A stretch of DNA of 36,739 bases. Origin: Marilutibacter aestuarii (GTDB lineage: Bacteria; Pseudomonadota; Gammaproteobacteria; Xanthomonadales; Xanthomonadaceae). The position numbers and the translations under genes were made by a program. Position 1 is the first letter of the stretch, and each line of letters opens with the position of its first letter. The stretch spans positions 1 to 36,739 of the forward strand of contig NZ_VICE01000128.1 of assembly GCF_006546775.1 (NCBI RefSeq), written 5' to 3'. The notes beneath the pieces were generated by a model. That model searched no databases, was not told where the DNA came from, and saw only the letters and a list, made by a program, of their open reading frames with translations. Shown here piece by piece: positions 25,619-34,123 of this stretch.

Positions 25619-25921
25619 TCAAGGCCGGTCCGTCCGGGCCGGCACCTGCCGGATCGCGCGGTGGATGTAGGACCACAGCCACGCGGCGCTCGCGAGCACC
25701 GCGATGCGCGTCAGGTTGACGGGCGTGGTCAGCGCGTCGCCGAACGCGCCCTCGATCGTTGGCAGCTCCACCACCAGCACGAAGAGCGCGACCAGTGCCA
25801 CGGCCAGGATGAACGCACCGAGCATCCAGGCCCCCTCGCCCAGCCAGGCCAACAGCGCCCGCCACGCTCCGGCGACCGGGGCGGGCGAGGGCGTTGGCGT
25901 GGGGCGGATGACCGATGACAT
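25619..25921 (-). CDS. Small two-TM protein with Pro-rich N-terminus
   Basis: 100 aa. Cytosolic-looking Pro/Thr stretch (RPTPTPSPAPVAG), TM1 (AWMLGAFILAVALVALFVLVV), a loop, TM2 (LTRIAVLASAAWLWSYIHRAI). No family recognised and no clear Shine-Dalgarno, but the reading frame has a natural TM layout and fills the gap between the amidase and MATE genes. Confidence 0.5.
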   Translation of the reverse strand: MSSVIRPTPTPSPAPVAGAWRALLAWLGEGAWMLGAFILAVALVALFVLVVELPTIEGAFGDALTTPVNLTRIAVLASAAWLWSYIHRAIRQVPARTDRP

Positions 25922-26064
25922 GGGCGTAGTCTGCCTGCACGCCAGTCACGGCCGCGTGCAATTCCGGTGAACCGCAGGCAAACGCCGCGCGTGCCCGAAC
26001 GCCCCGCGGCCCCGGGGTCGCCCGCGTTCGCGCCCCGCCGACACCCCGGGCGTACCCTGCGCCG

Positions 26065-27516
26065 ATGAAACCGCGCGACCTGACCGACGGCCTGATCGCC
26101 TCCACCCTGTTCGTGTTCGCCCTGCCGATCCTCGGCGGCAACGTGCTGCAATCGCTCAACGGCTCGGTCAACGCGGTCTGGGTGGGCCGCTTCCTCGGCG
26201 AGGAGGCGCTGACCGCGACCGCCAACGCGAACAACATCCTGTTCTTCCTGATCGGCGCGGTGTTCGGCCTGGGCATGGCGGCCACCATCCTGGTCGGACA
26301 GGCGATGGGCCGCCGCGACACCGTGCTGGCCAAGCGCGTGATCGGCACCGCCGCCACGTTCTTCTTCAGCGTCTCGATCGTGGTCGCCGCGCTCGGCCTG
26401 CCGTTCTCGCACCACCTGCTCAAGTGGATGGACACGCCCGCCGGCGCGCTGCCGTTCGCCGACGCCTACCTGAAGATCATCTTCATGGCGGTGCCCTTCA
26501 TCTACCTGTTCGCATTCCTGACGGCGATCCTGCGCGGCGCCGGCGACACCCGCACGCCCTTCGTGTTCCTGCTGCTGGTGGTGCTGCTGGACATCGTGCT
26601 CAATCCGCTGCTGCTGTTCGGCATCGGCCCCTTCCCGCGCATGGGGATCGCCGGGGCGGCGACGGCGACCTTCGTCGCCAACGGCCTGTCGCTCGTGGCC
26701 ATGCTTGCCTGGCTGCGTCACCGCCGCCATCCGCTGTGGATCAGCCGCCACGAGCGTGGCCTGTACCGGCCCGACTGGACCATCCTCAAGACGCTGGTGG
26801 TCAAGGGCGTGCCGATGAGCCTGCAGATGATCCTGATCTCGGCGGCGATGATCGCCATGATCAGCATGGTCAACGAGTACGGCGTCCACACCACCGCGGC
26901 CTACGGCGCCGCCCTGCAACTGTGGACCTACGTGCAGATGCCGGCGATGGCGATCGGCGCGGCCTGCTCGACGATGGCCGCGCAGAACGTCGGCGCGGGC
27001 CATTGGGAGCGCGTCGAGGCCACCACGCGCACGGGCGTCATCTTCAACTTCCTGATGACCGGCGCGTTGATCGCGCCGCTGATCCTGTTCGACCACGCGA
27101 CATTGTCGCTGTTCATTCCCGAGGGCAGCGCCGCCCTGCCGGTGGCACGCCACCTCAACCACATCGCCGTGTGGTCGTTCCTGTTCTTCGGCGTCACCTT
27201 CGTCATCTCCGGCGTGGTCCGGGCGACCGGCGCGGTGACCCCACCGCTGGTGATCCTGGGCATCGCGCTATGGGGCATTCGCATCCCGTTCGCGAACATG
27301 CTGCAGCCCCACGTCGGCGTCGATGCGATCTGGTGGAGCTTCCCGGCCAGCGCGGTCTGCGCGATGCTGATGTCGATGGCGTACTACCGCTGGGGCAGAT
27401 GGCGCGAGGCGAGGATGCTGCCGAAGGACGAGAGCGCGAAGGCCGTCGCGATACCCGCCGAAGTCCCTGCACAGGCGCCCTCGCCCGTGGCCGAGGAGGC
27501 ACCCAGGCCGGGATGA
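26065..27516 (+). CDS. MATE-family multidrug/toxin efflux transporter
   Basis: 483 aa with about 12 TM segments in two similar halves, as expected for MATE. Recognisable elements are LGGNVLQSLNGSVNAVWVGRFLGEEALTATANANN near the N-terminus, VGQAMGRRD (about 77-85), AILRGAGDTRTPF, the second-half AQNVGAGHWERVEATTR, and VVRATGAVTPP. It would expel organic cations or other drugs in exchange for sodium or protons. The C-terminus has an Ala/Pro-rich tail (AIPAEVPAQAPSPVAEE). It converges on the wHTH/TPR regulator with a 36-bp gap. Confidence 0.93.
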   Translation: MKPRDLTDGLIASTLFVFALPILGGNVLQSLNGSVNAVWVGRFLGEEALTATANANNILFFLIGAVFGLGMAATILVGQAMGRRDTVLAKRVIGTAATFFFSVSIVVAALGLPFSHHLLKWMDTPAGALPFADAYLKIIFMAVPFIYLFAFLTAILRGAGDTRTPFVFLLLVVLLDIVLNPLLLFGIGPFPRMGIAGAATATFVANGLSLVAMLAWLRHRRHPLWISRHERGLYRPDWTILKTLVVKGVPMSLQMILISAAMIAMISMVNEYGVHTTAAYGAALQLWTYVQMPAMAIGAACSTMAAQNVGAGHWERVEATTRTGVIFNFLMTGALIAPLILFDHATLSLFIPEGSAALPVARHLNHIAVWSFLFFGVTFVISGVVRATGAVTPPLVILGIALWGIRIPFANMLQPHVGVDAIWWSFPASAVCAMLMSMAYYRWGRWREARMLPKDESAKAVAIPAEVPAQAPSPVAEEAPRPG

Positions 27517-27552
27517 GACTGTGCGCGCAAGCCGGGTTGGCCCCGCTCGTCG

Positions 27553-30051
27553 TCAACGCGTGGCGCGATCCGCGATGGCCTCTGGTTGGATCATGAGGCC
27601 GGCCGGCACGCGATCCACATCGCGCTCTCCTGCCAGGCGCCTGACCTGCAGCTTCAGTCGGGCACTGGTGGACGAGTCCCCCATCGCACGCCTCAACTGG
27701 AAGCGCGTCCATGCGGCGCGATAGACGCGTTCGGCGAAAGGTGCCAGGCGTTCGTCGAGCACCGACTGGCGCGCATCGTCCGCGGACCCGAGGGCCAGGC
27801 TGCCCTGGAGGGTGGTGACATGCATCAGCAGGGCACGGCCCCCGTCCCGTTCCGCCGTGGCCGCGGCCCGTTCCAGCTTGGAGCCGGCCGCCTCGATGTC
27901 ACCCGCCAACCATGACTGGTGGGCCTGCGCGATGGCAGCAAGCGAGGCATCCTCGCCGACATGGGCAGTGACGATATCGTGCACCTCGCCCAAGGCGTCC
28001 GTATCGCGGGACATCGAGGCCAACATCGTCAAGGCGATACCCAGGCGTGTCGCCAGATCGTCTTCATCACTGGAATAGCTGTCGCGCAGGGCCGTCATCA
28101 GGGCCTGCGTCCAGGCCTGTGCTTCGTCGAGATAACCGGCCTGCAACCCGTAGAGCACGCGGACGAGCAGGCGCCTGTGCTCGGCACGCGGCGCGGCCTC
28201 TGGATGCAGCTGGTGCCATGCATCCAGCGTGGCCAGCACGCTGGCAGCTTCACTGGTCCTGCCAGTGGCGAGCAGCGCTTCGGCATGGATGTCGCCAATG
28301 CGCGATCGCAGTTGCGGATTGTCGCTGTCCTGTATCCCCTGCCAGGCGCGAGCGGTCGTCGCCAGGGCCGCAGCCGGATCCAGGTTGGCCAGATGCGCGC
28401 CGGCCATGTTGGCCTGCACCACGAATGTGTCGCTGCGCTCGCCGTATTGCTCCATGACATTGAGTGCGAGCTGGTACTCGCGTACTGCGTTCTCCGGTTG
28501 CCCGCGACGGAATTCGATCTCACCGAGATTGGCATTGACGCGTGCCACGCCCAGCCGGTCGCCACCGTCTTCGTAGTGCTGTCGCGCCTGGCCAAGCGCT
28601 GCCAGCGCGTCCTGGTACTGACCCTGCGCCGCCCTCGCCACACCCAGTCCGGTGTACGCACGCCCGACCAGCACGTCGTTCCCGGTTGGAAGCAGCACGT
28701 CCACCGCATCGCTGAAGCGCGCTTCGGCGTCGTCGAAGTTGCTGCCGCGCATGTGGATCCGACCCACGCCCAACAAGGCCTCGCCACGGATGGCGGGCGG
28801 CAGCGGGTCGACCGAACCGGTCAATGCCTGATAGTCCGACAGAGCACTTTCTGTTTCGCCGCGCAGGTAATCCAGCCTCGCCATCCGCAGGCGCAGTTCG
28901 GGACGCGAGCGCCATGCCTCGGGCGTGGTGTCGACAAAGCGACGGGCGCTCGCGAGGTCGCCGGCCAGGAGGCTGGCGTCGATCCGCTGCACCCATTCGG
29001 CAAGCTGGGTGGGCACATGGCCCCCGTCACCGCCCCGATCGACGAGCATGGCGTGGACCGCCTGTGCCGCCGCCTCGAGGGGTGCGGCGCCACGTCCCGA
29101 CCATGTCCGCACCTCGCCCCCATGGGTGTCTGCCAGGCGCACCTCCCAGCCCGCGGCGAGTCGTTCGACTTCGGGCTGTACGATGCGCGAAGCGCCCGTG
29201 ACCTCACGCAGGCGTTCGAAGGCTTGCGCTCCACTGGCGAGATCATCCTGGCTGCGCAGCCATTCCGTTACCTGCTCCTGGGGAACGACATTCATGCCGC
29301 CAGACGTATGCAGGCGGCTGGATACGAAATCCATGACCCCCAGTTCCATCCACGCATCGGCCACGTCGACACCATCGAGGGTCGCCGGCATCACCAGCAC
29401 CAACGATTTCTCCGATGCCGATCCCGGCGCCTGTGTCGCGACCCCGGTATCGCGCTGCCGCCAGACCACCAGGACCACGAGCGCCACGACCATCAGGACA
29501 CCCAACAGGGCTACTGTCCGCCAAGGTCGCCGTGCCGTCCCGCCAGTTGCCGGCGCGGCGTCAACGGGGGCAATACGGGTTGCGATGCTGGGTCGCGCCT
29601 CGCGGATGGCGGGTTCCATCGACGCGTGCACGCTGCCATGTGCTGCCAGCGGGGTGGACTGCGAGGGTGCGGGCCCGGGCGGTGCTATGTCCTGCGTGGC
29701 AGGCGCCTCGATTTCCTCCTCCAGCACTTCGATCTCTGCCACCCAGCGGTAGCCAAATCGCGGTACGGTCAGGATGGCATGCTGGGATTTGCCGCTATCG
29801 CCCACGGCGCGGCGCGCGCGCAGCAGGGTCTGCCCAAGGAGGGCATCGGTGATTTCCACCCGCTCCCACACCGCCGCGATGAGCTCGTCGCGACCCACGG
29901 CGCGTTCCCTGTGCACGACCAGGTAGACCAGGCAATCGAAGGCTTTGGGCGGGACGGCCACCGGCATGTCTTGATGGCGAAGCTCGCGCTTGGCGGGATC
30001 GAGCAGGTAGTCGCCGAAACGGAACTGTGGGGCCATGGCCAGGAGACGCAT
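27553..30051 (-). CDS. CadC-like membrane-anchored winged-helix/TPR transcriptional regulator
   Basis: 832 aa from ATG 30051 (ATG at 30036 also possible; it gives the tighter MAPQF start). Residues 8-105 are an OmpR/PhoB-type winged helix (FRFGDYLLDPAKRELRHQD, LVYLVVHRERAVGRDELIAAVWE, TVPRFGYRW). Then a Pro-rich linker and a single TM at about 178-198 (VALLGVLMVVALVVLVVW). The large C-terminal part contains TPR repeats (from about 370). Cytosolic DNA-binding and periplasmic sensing domains in one chain, with no receiver domain, are typical of CadC/ToxR-type one-component regulators. It directly follows the S8 protease gene on the same strand and could regulate it; this is inference from adjacency. 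Confidence 0.85.
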   Translation of the reverse strand: MRLLAMAPQFRFGDYLLDPAKRELRHQDMPVAVPPKAFDCLVYLVVHRERAVGRDELIAAVWERVEITDALLGQTLLRARRAVGDSGKSQHAILTVPRFGYRWVAEIEVLEEEIEAPATQDIAPPGPAPSQSTPLAAHGSVHASMEPAIREARPSIATRIAPVDAAPATGGTARRPWRTVALLGVLMVVALVVLVVWRQRDTGVATQAPGSASEKSLVLVMPATLDGVDVADAWMELGVMDFVSSRLHTSGGMNVVPQEQVTEWLRSQDDLASGAQAFERLREVTGASRIVQPEVERLAAGWEVRLADTHGGEVRTWSGRGAAPLEAAAQAVHAMLVDRGGDGGHVPTQLAEWVQRIDASLLAGDLASARRFVDTTPEAWRSRPELRLRMARLDYLRGETESALSDYQALTGSVDPLPPAIRGEALLGVGRIHMRGSNFDDAEARFSDAVDVLLPTGNDVLVGRAYTGLGVARAAQGQYQDALAALGQARQHYEDGGDRLGVARVNANLGEIEFRRGQPENAVREYQLALNVMEQYGERSDTFVVQANMAGAHLANLDPAAALATTARAWQGIQDSDNPQLRSRIGDIHAEALLATGRTSEAASVLATLDAWHQLHPEAAPRAEHRRLLVRVLYGLQAGYLDEAQAWTQALMTALRDSYSSDEDDLATRLGIALTMLASMSRDTDALGEVHDIVTAHVGEDASLAAIAQAHQSWLAGDIEAAGSKLERAAATAERDGGRALLMHVTTLQGSLALGSADDARQSVLDERLAPFAERVYRAAWTRFQLRRAMGDSSTSARLKLQVRRLAGERDVDRVPAGLMIQPEAIADRATR

Positions 30052-30119
30052 TGCCGACGAATGAAGACGCGTTCGAGCATATCACCGGGCCCGCCCGCGG
30101 CAGGCCCATGCACGCTGAA

Positions 30120-30149
30120 GGCCGGCCAGCATCCGCGTGCTGACCGGCC
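30120..30149 (-). terminator. Candidate terminator hairpin between the S8 peptidase and the CadC-like gene
   Basis: On the minus strand, GGCCGGTCAGCA and TGCTGGCCGGCC pair almost fully around a 6-nt loop, 36 bp past the S8 stop. Only a short TT follows, so it is a weak intrinsic terminator or an attenuating hairpin. Confidence 0.4.
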
Positions 30150-30184
30150 CTATGACGACAAGCGCGTGCCGCGATGGTTCCGAT

Positions 30185-33100
30185 TTACCTCACCTGCAGC
30201 TTCACTGGCAGCAGGATCACTTCACGCGTGCTGTCGTTGCTCTTCATGCAGATCGTGGTTTCCAGCGGCGCGTCACCCGGTGCCTGTGGCGGCAGGTCTG
30301 CCGCCGAGAGCTGGACCGCGACCGTCATGCGTTCGCCCGCCGCCATCGTGCGACTACCCGGTGACACCGTCAGCCAGCTGGCGCCGCACTGGACATCGGC
30401 CCCCACGCTCATCGCCGCGCTGTGCTTGCCTGGCAGTGAGTCCTCGATGGACACCCACTCCTGCACGGGCATTCCATTCACGCCGGCGATGAAGTCGTGG
30501 TTGAACAATATCTTGCTCGGATGTCCATTCTGCTGCTCGTTCAGGAACTGGCGCCAGGATCCACTGGTGAAGAGGGGCCGGGCATAGACCGAGAGCCAGT
30601 AGCGGCCGGGCGGCAGTTCCAGCGCGTCACCGGCAGCATCGATATCCAAGGTGAGATCGAAGGGCCCGTTGCTGATACCTGACTGCCCCGGGACGCCGGT
30701 GTGGCTCCAGAGGGGCTCGTCGGCGGTCTCGCCCGGCGGCGGCGGGTAGCTCGAAGGCTTGCCACCGTCATCGGCGTAGATGGCGAACGTCACCGACTGC
30801 ACCCGCTCCGACAACGGTCCGGTCCATTGCTGTGAGAAGTTGTAGGTCAGGTAGCCATGGCTGGTCAGCGAACGGATACGGGTGGTCTTGTCGAAGTGCA
30901 TGTCGTCAGCCACGTAGATGCCGTAGCGATCCTTGGTGATATCGGCTGCGTCGGGGAACGTGCTGCTGTTGGCGACATAGGTGTAGTCCGGCCCCTGGTC
31001 GATGAGGGGCATTTCCGGTAGGCCCTCGACGATGTTCCAGTCGAGCCCCGCGTTGCCCAGGTTGCTGACCTCCAGCTGCAGCGTGGTGGTCTTGCCGCTG
31101 GCCACGCTCGCGTTCAGGCCGGTTGCCGGAACGTCGACTGCGATCTTCGGTGGGTCGACGAACGTGGACAATGGCAGCGACAGCGGCCCCATCGGTCGTT
31201 CGCCCCTCCTGCCCTGGATCGGCGTCAAGGTGAGTCGGCCTTCGTCACGCTGTCCACGGGCCGCCTCTTCGACGTCAAGCGTGAAGGACACCTCCTGCAC
31301 GCTGCCCGGCTTCACCGTGAACACCGCAGGCTGGATGCTGCCACGCAGCTCGCCCGACAGACTGGCACGCCAGGTGACCGCGTGCCTGGCGGTGCTGCGG
31401 AAGTAACGGGTGAACGTACAGGTGCCGACGCAGCTGTCAGCGGCCAGGCTCGGCACGTTGAGGTGTTGCGCATTGCCTTCGAGTGCCGGATCGGCATTGA
31501 GGTAGTTCTCCACCGACTCGTCCATGACCAGGCCCGCGTTGGCCGCGGCGTCCACCTGCAGGCGGCCCGAGCCACGATGGTATTGCCCGGCCGGCTGCAG
31601 GCCATCGGGCATGAGCGTCATGTTCTGCTCGGCGGTCAGCATCATCGCGGACTTGATTTCCGAAGGTGTCCAGTCCGGATGCATCTGGCGCAGCAGGGCG
31701 GCGGCGCCCGCGACGTGCGGCGCCGCCATCGAGGTGCCGCTGAGCAGGCCATAGGCCTTGTCCCCGAATGCATCCGGGGTGTTGGCATAGGCTGCCATGA
31801 TGGCCACGCCGGGCGCGGCGATGTCGGGCTTCAGCGTGCCAAGCACGGGGCTCGGGCCACGCGAGGAAAAATCAGCGACCTGGTCCGGCTTCCATGGCAC
31901 TGCCTTGCGCTTGGCTTCGAAATCGATCCGCACCTGCCTGCCCGCGGCGAGCTGCTCGAATACCTGGGTGGAAAGGGCCGGGGCCAGCGCCGCGACCGGA
32001 GCGTTGGTGGCGCCGACCAGGGGCATGAATTCGCCCTCGGCCTGGTTCGCGACAAGGACCGCCGTCGCGCCATCGCGCAATGTGTTGCTGATCTGGCTGC
32101 GCAGGGTACAGGTGCCGTCCATGTCGCGCTTGATCACCACCGCCTGGCCCGCATACTTTTCGGTCGCGGCACTGGGACGCGTGCAGTGCAGCGGGTTGGC
32201 GGCGTCGTACACGAGCGGCACGTCCAGCGGCGCGTCCAGGGCGACGCCGGAGAGGGTGGCGGTGCGGCCGATGGACTTGCCATCAACCAGGAGCGTCGCC
32301 GGATGACCCCAGTGCGAACGGCGGTGCGTACTGGCTGCAACCGTGGTCACCCAGGGCTCGGCGTGGTTGGTGGTACCGAGGCCGGGGCCGTCGTTGCCGG
32401 CAGCGGCGACGACAACGATGCCTGCCTCGGTGGCGTTCAGGAACGCCTTGGAGATCGACTCCTCCCAGGGCCTGGTGCCACCGGAGATGGAATAGTTGAG
32501 GACATCGACCACACCGTCCTCGATCGCTTGTTCGACGGCCGCGGTGGTCGAGAACGTAGGACAGGTGCCGCCACCCGTGCCAAACGGACTGAAGCAGGCG
32601 TTGTAGATCACGATGTTGGAACGCGGCGCGACGCCCGAGAGTTCGATGTTCGGGCCATTCGGCACCTGGTAACGTACCGCGTTGCCGGCGGCGGTGCTGG
32701 CGGTATGCGAGCCGTGTCCGCCTTCATCGTCCCCGCCCGGGAAGTCCTTCGCGTTCGGGTAGACCTCCAGGATCGCGTCCCAGATCGGCGCGATGAGATC
32801 GTAGGCACCAATCACCTTGTCGTTGCAGCGGGGTGTCCAGCCGGAGTCGCCCGGATCCGCGCACATGCCCAGGTAGTTGCCCCGGCCGAGCGGGTTCTTG
32901 CGGCGGTAGGAGTACATGTCCGTCGAGGCGAACGACGGGCTGTCGTAGTTCAGGCCGGTGTCGATGATGCCGACCACCACGCCTTCGCCGCGATTCGAAG
33001 GTTTACCGGGCATCGGCCACGGATAGGGGTGGTCCCCACCCCAGCCATTGCCCCACTGGCCCGACTGTCCGCCGGTCAGTTGGTCCATCAGGTTCTCGAA

Positions 33101-33703
33101 ATGCCCCAACCACGGCGGCAACGGCCAATGCGGGCGACCGCCGCCCTGCCAGACGTCCGGCGCGCCGATGAGGGCGGGACCATCGTCGGAGGTGACCTCC
33201 TCGAAGCGTAGCGGCTCGACCGAGGCGACCTCGGGCATCGCCTTGATCGCTTTCACTTCGTCCAGGGTAAGCCCGACGACGACGCCATTCGCGGCGTGGA
33301 CGAACTCCATCAGCGGCTTCACCGGCCGTCCGCCGCGACGCAGGCGGCCCTGCGCCCGGACCAGCATCTGTGCGTGCTGCTGGCGAAGGCGGCCCGCATA
33401 GGCCCGCGTTCGGTCGCCCTTGGCCAACACGCGCCCCTTGGCGTCACGATCGACTTCGGCAGGTGAGGCGGCGGACGTCGGCTCGTCTTTCAGGGAGATC
33501 AGCCAGGGCCAGTCGTCGCCACGCCGCGCCTGCTCGGGCAGGGGTTCGCCATGCCATTCGCTGAAGGCGGCGGAGGCGGAGGTGTCGGCGGTGCCGGTTC
33601 CCTGGGACGGCGTTGCCGCGACCGCGGACAACGAGAATCCGGAGATGGCGGTAGCGATCGCCAGTGACAGCAGGCGCGGGGCGTTCGATTTCACAGGGGA
33701 CAT
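30185..33703 (-). CDS. Large secreted S8 (subtilisin-like) serine peptidase
   Basis: 1172 aa. Signal peptide MSPVKSNAPRLLSLAIATAI...AVAA, then an I9-type propeptide region (about 85-170: EFVHAANGVVVGLTLDEVKAIKAMPEVASVEP). Catalytic triad: Asp in VVGIIDTGLNYDSPSF (about 246), His in GGHGSHTASTAAGN (about 330), Ser in LLSGTSMAAPHVAGAAALL (about 656). Oxyanion Asn in AAAGNDGPG (about 436). A protease-associated (PA) insertion lies before the Ser (about 500-590). The C-terminal 450 residues contain fibronectin/Ig-like beta modules and no autotransporter barrel, so export is probably by Sec plus type II secretion. Secreted proteases of this size are typical of Lysobacter-like bacteria. Confidence 0.93.
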   Translation of the reverse strand: MSPVKSNAPRLLSLAIATAISGFSLSAVAATPSQGTGTADTSASAAFSEWHGEPLPEQARRGDDWPWLISLKDEPTSAASPAEVDRDAKGRVLAKGDRTRAYAGRLRQQHAQMLVRAQGRLRRGGRPVKPLMEFVHAANGVVVGLTLDEVKAIKAMPEVASVEPLRFEEVTSDDGPALIGAPDVWQGGGRPHWPLPPWLGHFENLMDQLTGGQSGQWGNGWGGDHPYPWPMPGKPSNRGEGVVVGIIDTGLNYDSPSFASTDMYSYRRKNPLGRGNYLGMCADPGDSGWTPRCNDKVIGAYDLIAPIWDAILEVYPNAKDFPGGDDEGGHGSHTASTAAGNAVRYQVPNGPNIELSGVAPRSNIVIYNACFSPFGTGGGTCPTFSTTAAVEQAIEDGVVDVLNYSISGGTRPWEESISKAFLNATEAGIVVVAAAGNDGPGLGTTNHAEPWVTTVAASTHRRSHWGHPATLLVDGKSIGRTATLSGVALDAPLDVPLVYDAANPLHCTRPSAATEKYAGQAVVIKRDMDGTCTLRSQISNTLRDGATAVLVANQAEGEFMPLVGATNAPVAALAPALSTQVFEQLAAGRQVRIDFEAKRKAVPWKPDQVADFSSRGPSPVLGTLKPDIAAPGVAIMAAYANTPDAFGDKAYGLLSGTSMAAPHVAGAAALLRQMHPDWTPSEIKSAMMLTAEQNMTLMPDGLQPAGQYHRGSGRLQVDAAANAGLVMDESVENYLNADPALEGNAQHLNVPSLAADSCVGTCTFTRYFRSTARHAVTWRASLSGELRGSIQPAVFTVKPGSVQEVSFTLDVEEAARGQRDEGRLTLTPIQGRRGERPMGPLSLPLSTFVDPPKIAVDVPATGLNASVASGKTTTLQLEVSNLGNAGLDWNIVEGLPEMPLIDQGPDYTYVANSSTFPDAADITKDRYGIYVADDMHFDKTTRIRSLTSHGYLTYNFSQQWTGPLSERVQSVTFAIYADDGGKPSSYPPPPGETADEPLWSHTGVPGQSGISNGPFDLTLDIDAAGDALELPPGRYWLSVYARPLFTSGSWRQFLNEQQNGHPSKILFNHDFIAGVNGMPVQEWVSIEDSLPGKHSAAMSVGADVQCGASWLTVSPGSRTMAAGERMTVAVQLSAADLPPQAPGDAPLETTICMKSNDSTREVILLPVKLQVR

Positions 33704-33824
33704 GCAGGGTACTCCTACGACAATCCTTGGATGGACAGGGGGCCCGGGCAGCCTCGCCGACAGGCAGGGGGGAGCCCCGACCCTAAGGCGCCACGTCGCC
33801 GCTCCGCATCAGCGCATCACGACA

Positions 33825-33836
33825 CCGTCATGACGG
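33825..33836. promoter_or_regulatory. Perfect 12-bp palindrome CCGTCATGACGG upstream of the S8 peptidase (candidate operator)
   Basis: The palindrome lies about 122 bp upstream of the protease start. It is followed by a 6-bp stem-loop, CTTTTC-CGT-GAAAAG, at 33845-33859. Both are in the 420-bp region 33704-34123 between the divergent peptidase and helicase genes, in which I see no other gene. Binding protein unknown. Confidence 0.35.
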
Positions 33837-34123
33837 ACTTTTGACTTTTCCGTGAAAAGGCAACCGAATCATGGATTTGCGATGCCGGAGCGCGGGCCAC
33901 CCAGGGCGAGCGCCGAGACGGAAGGTGGTTGGGCCAACTGTCGAGCGGCCCACGAAATCACATTTCGGGGTTGACGCGCGTCACCCCTTCTTTGCGAACC
34001 GGAGGTCGCGAACCGCTCGCCGGAACTCGCTTGAAGAAGGCCACCGCCAGTCTCACCGGCTGAGACGTCGCTCTGGCCCACTGCACCCATCACGGGTCGG
34101 GACACCGACGGGAGGCAGACACG

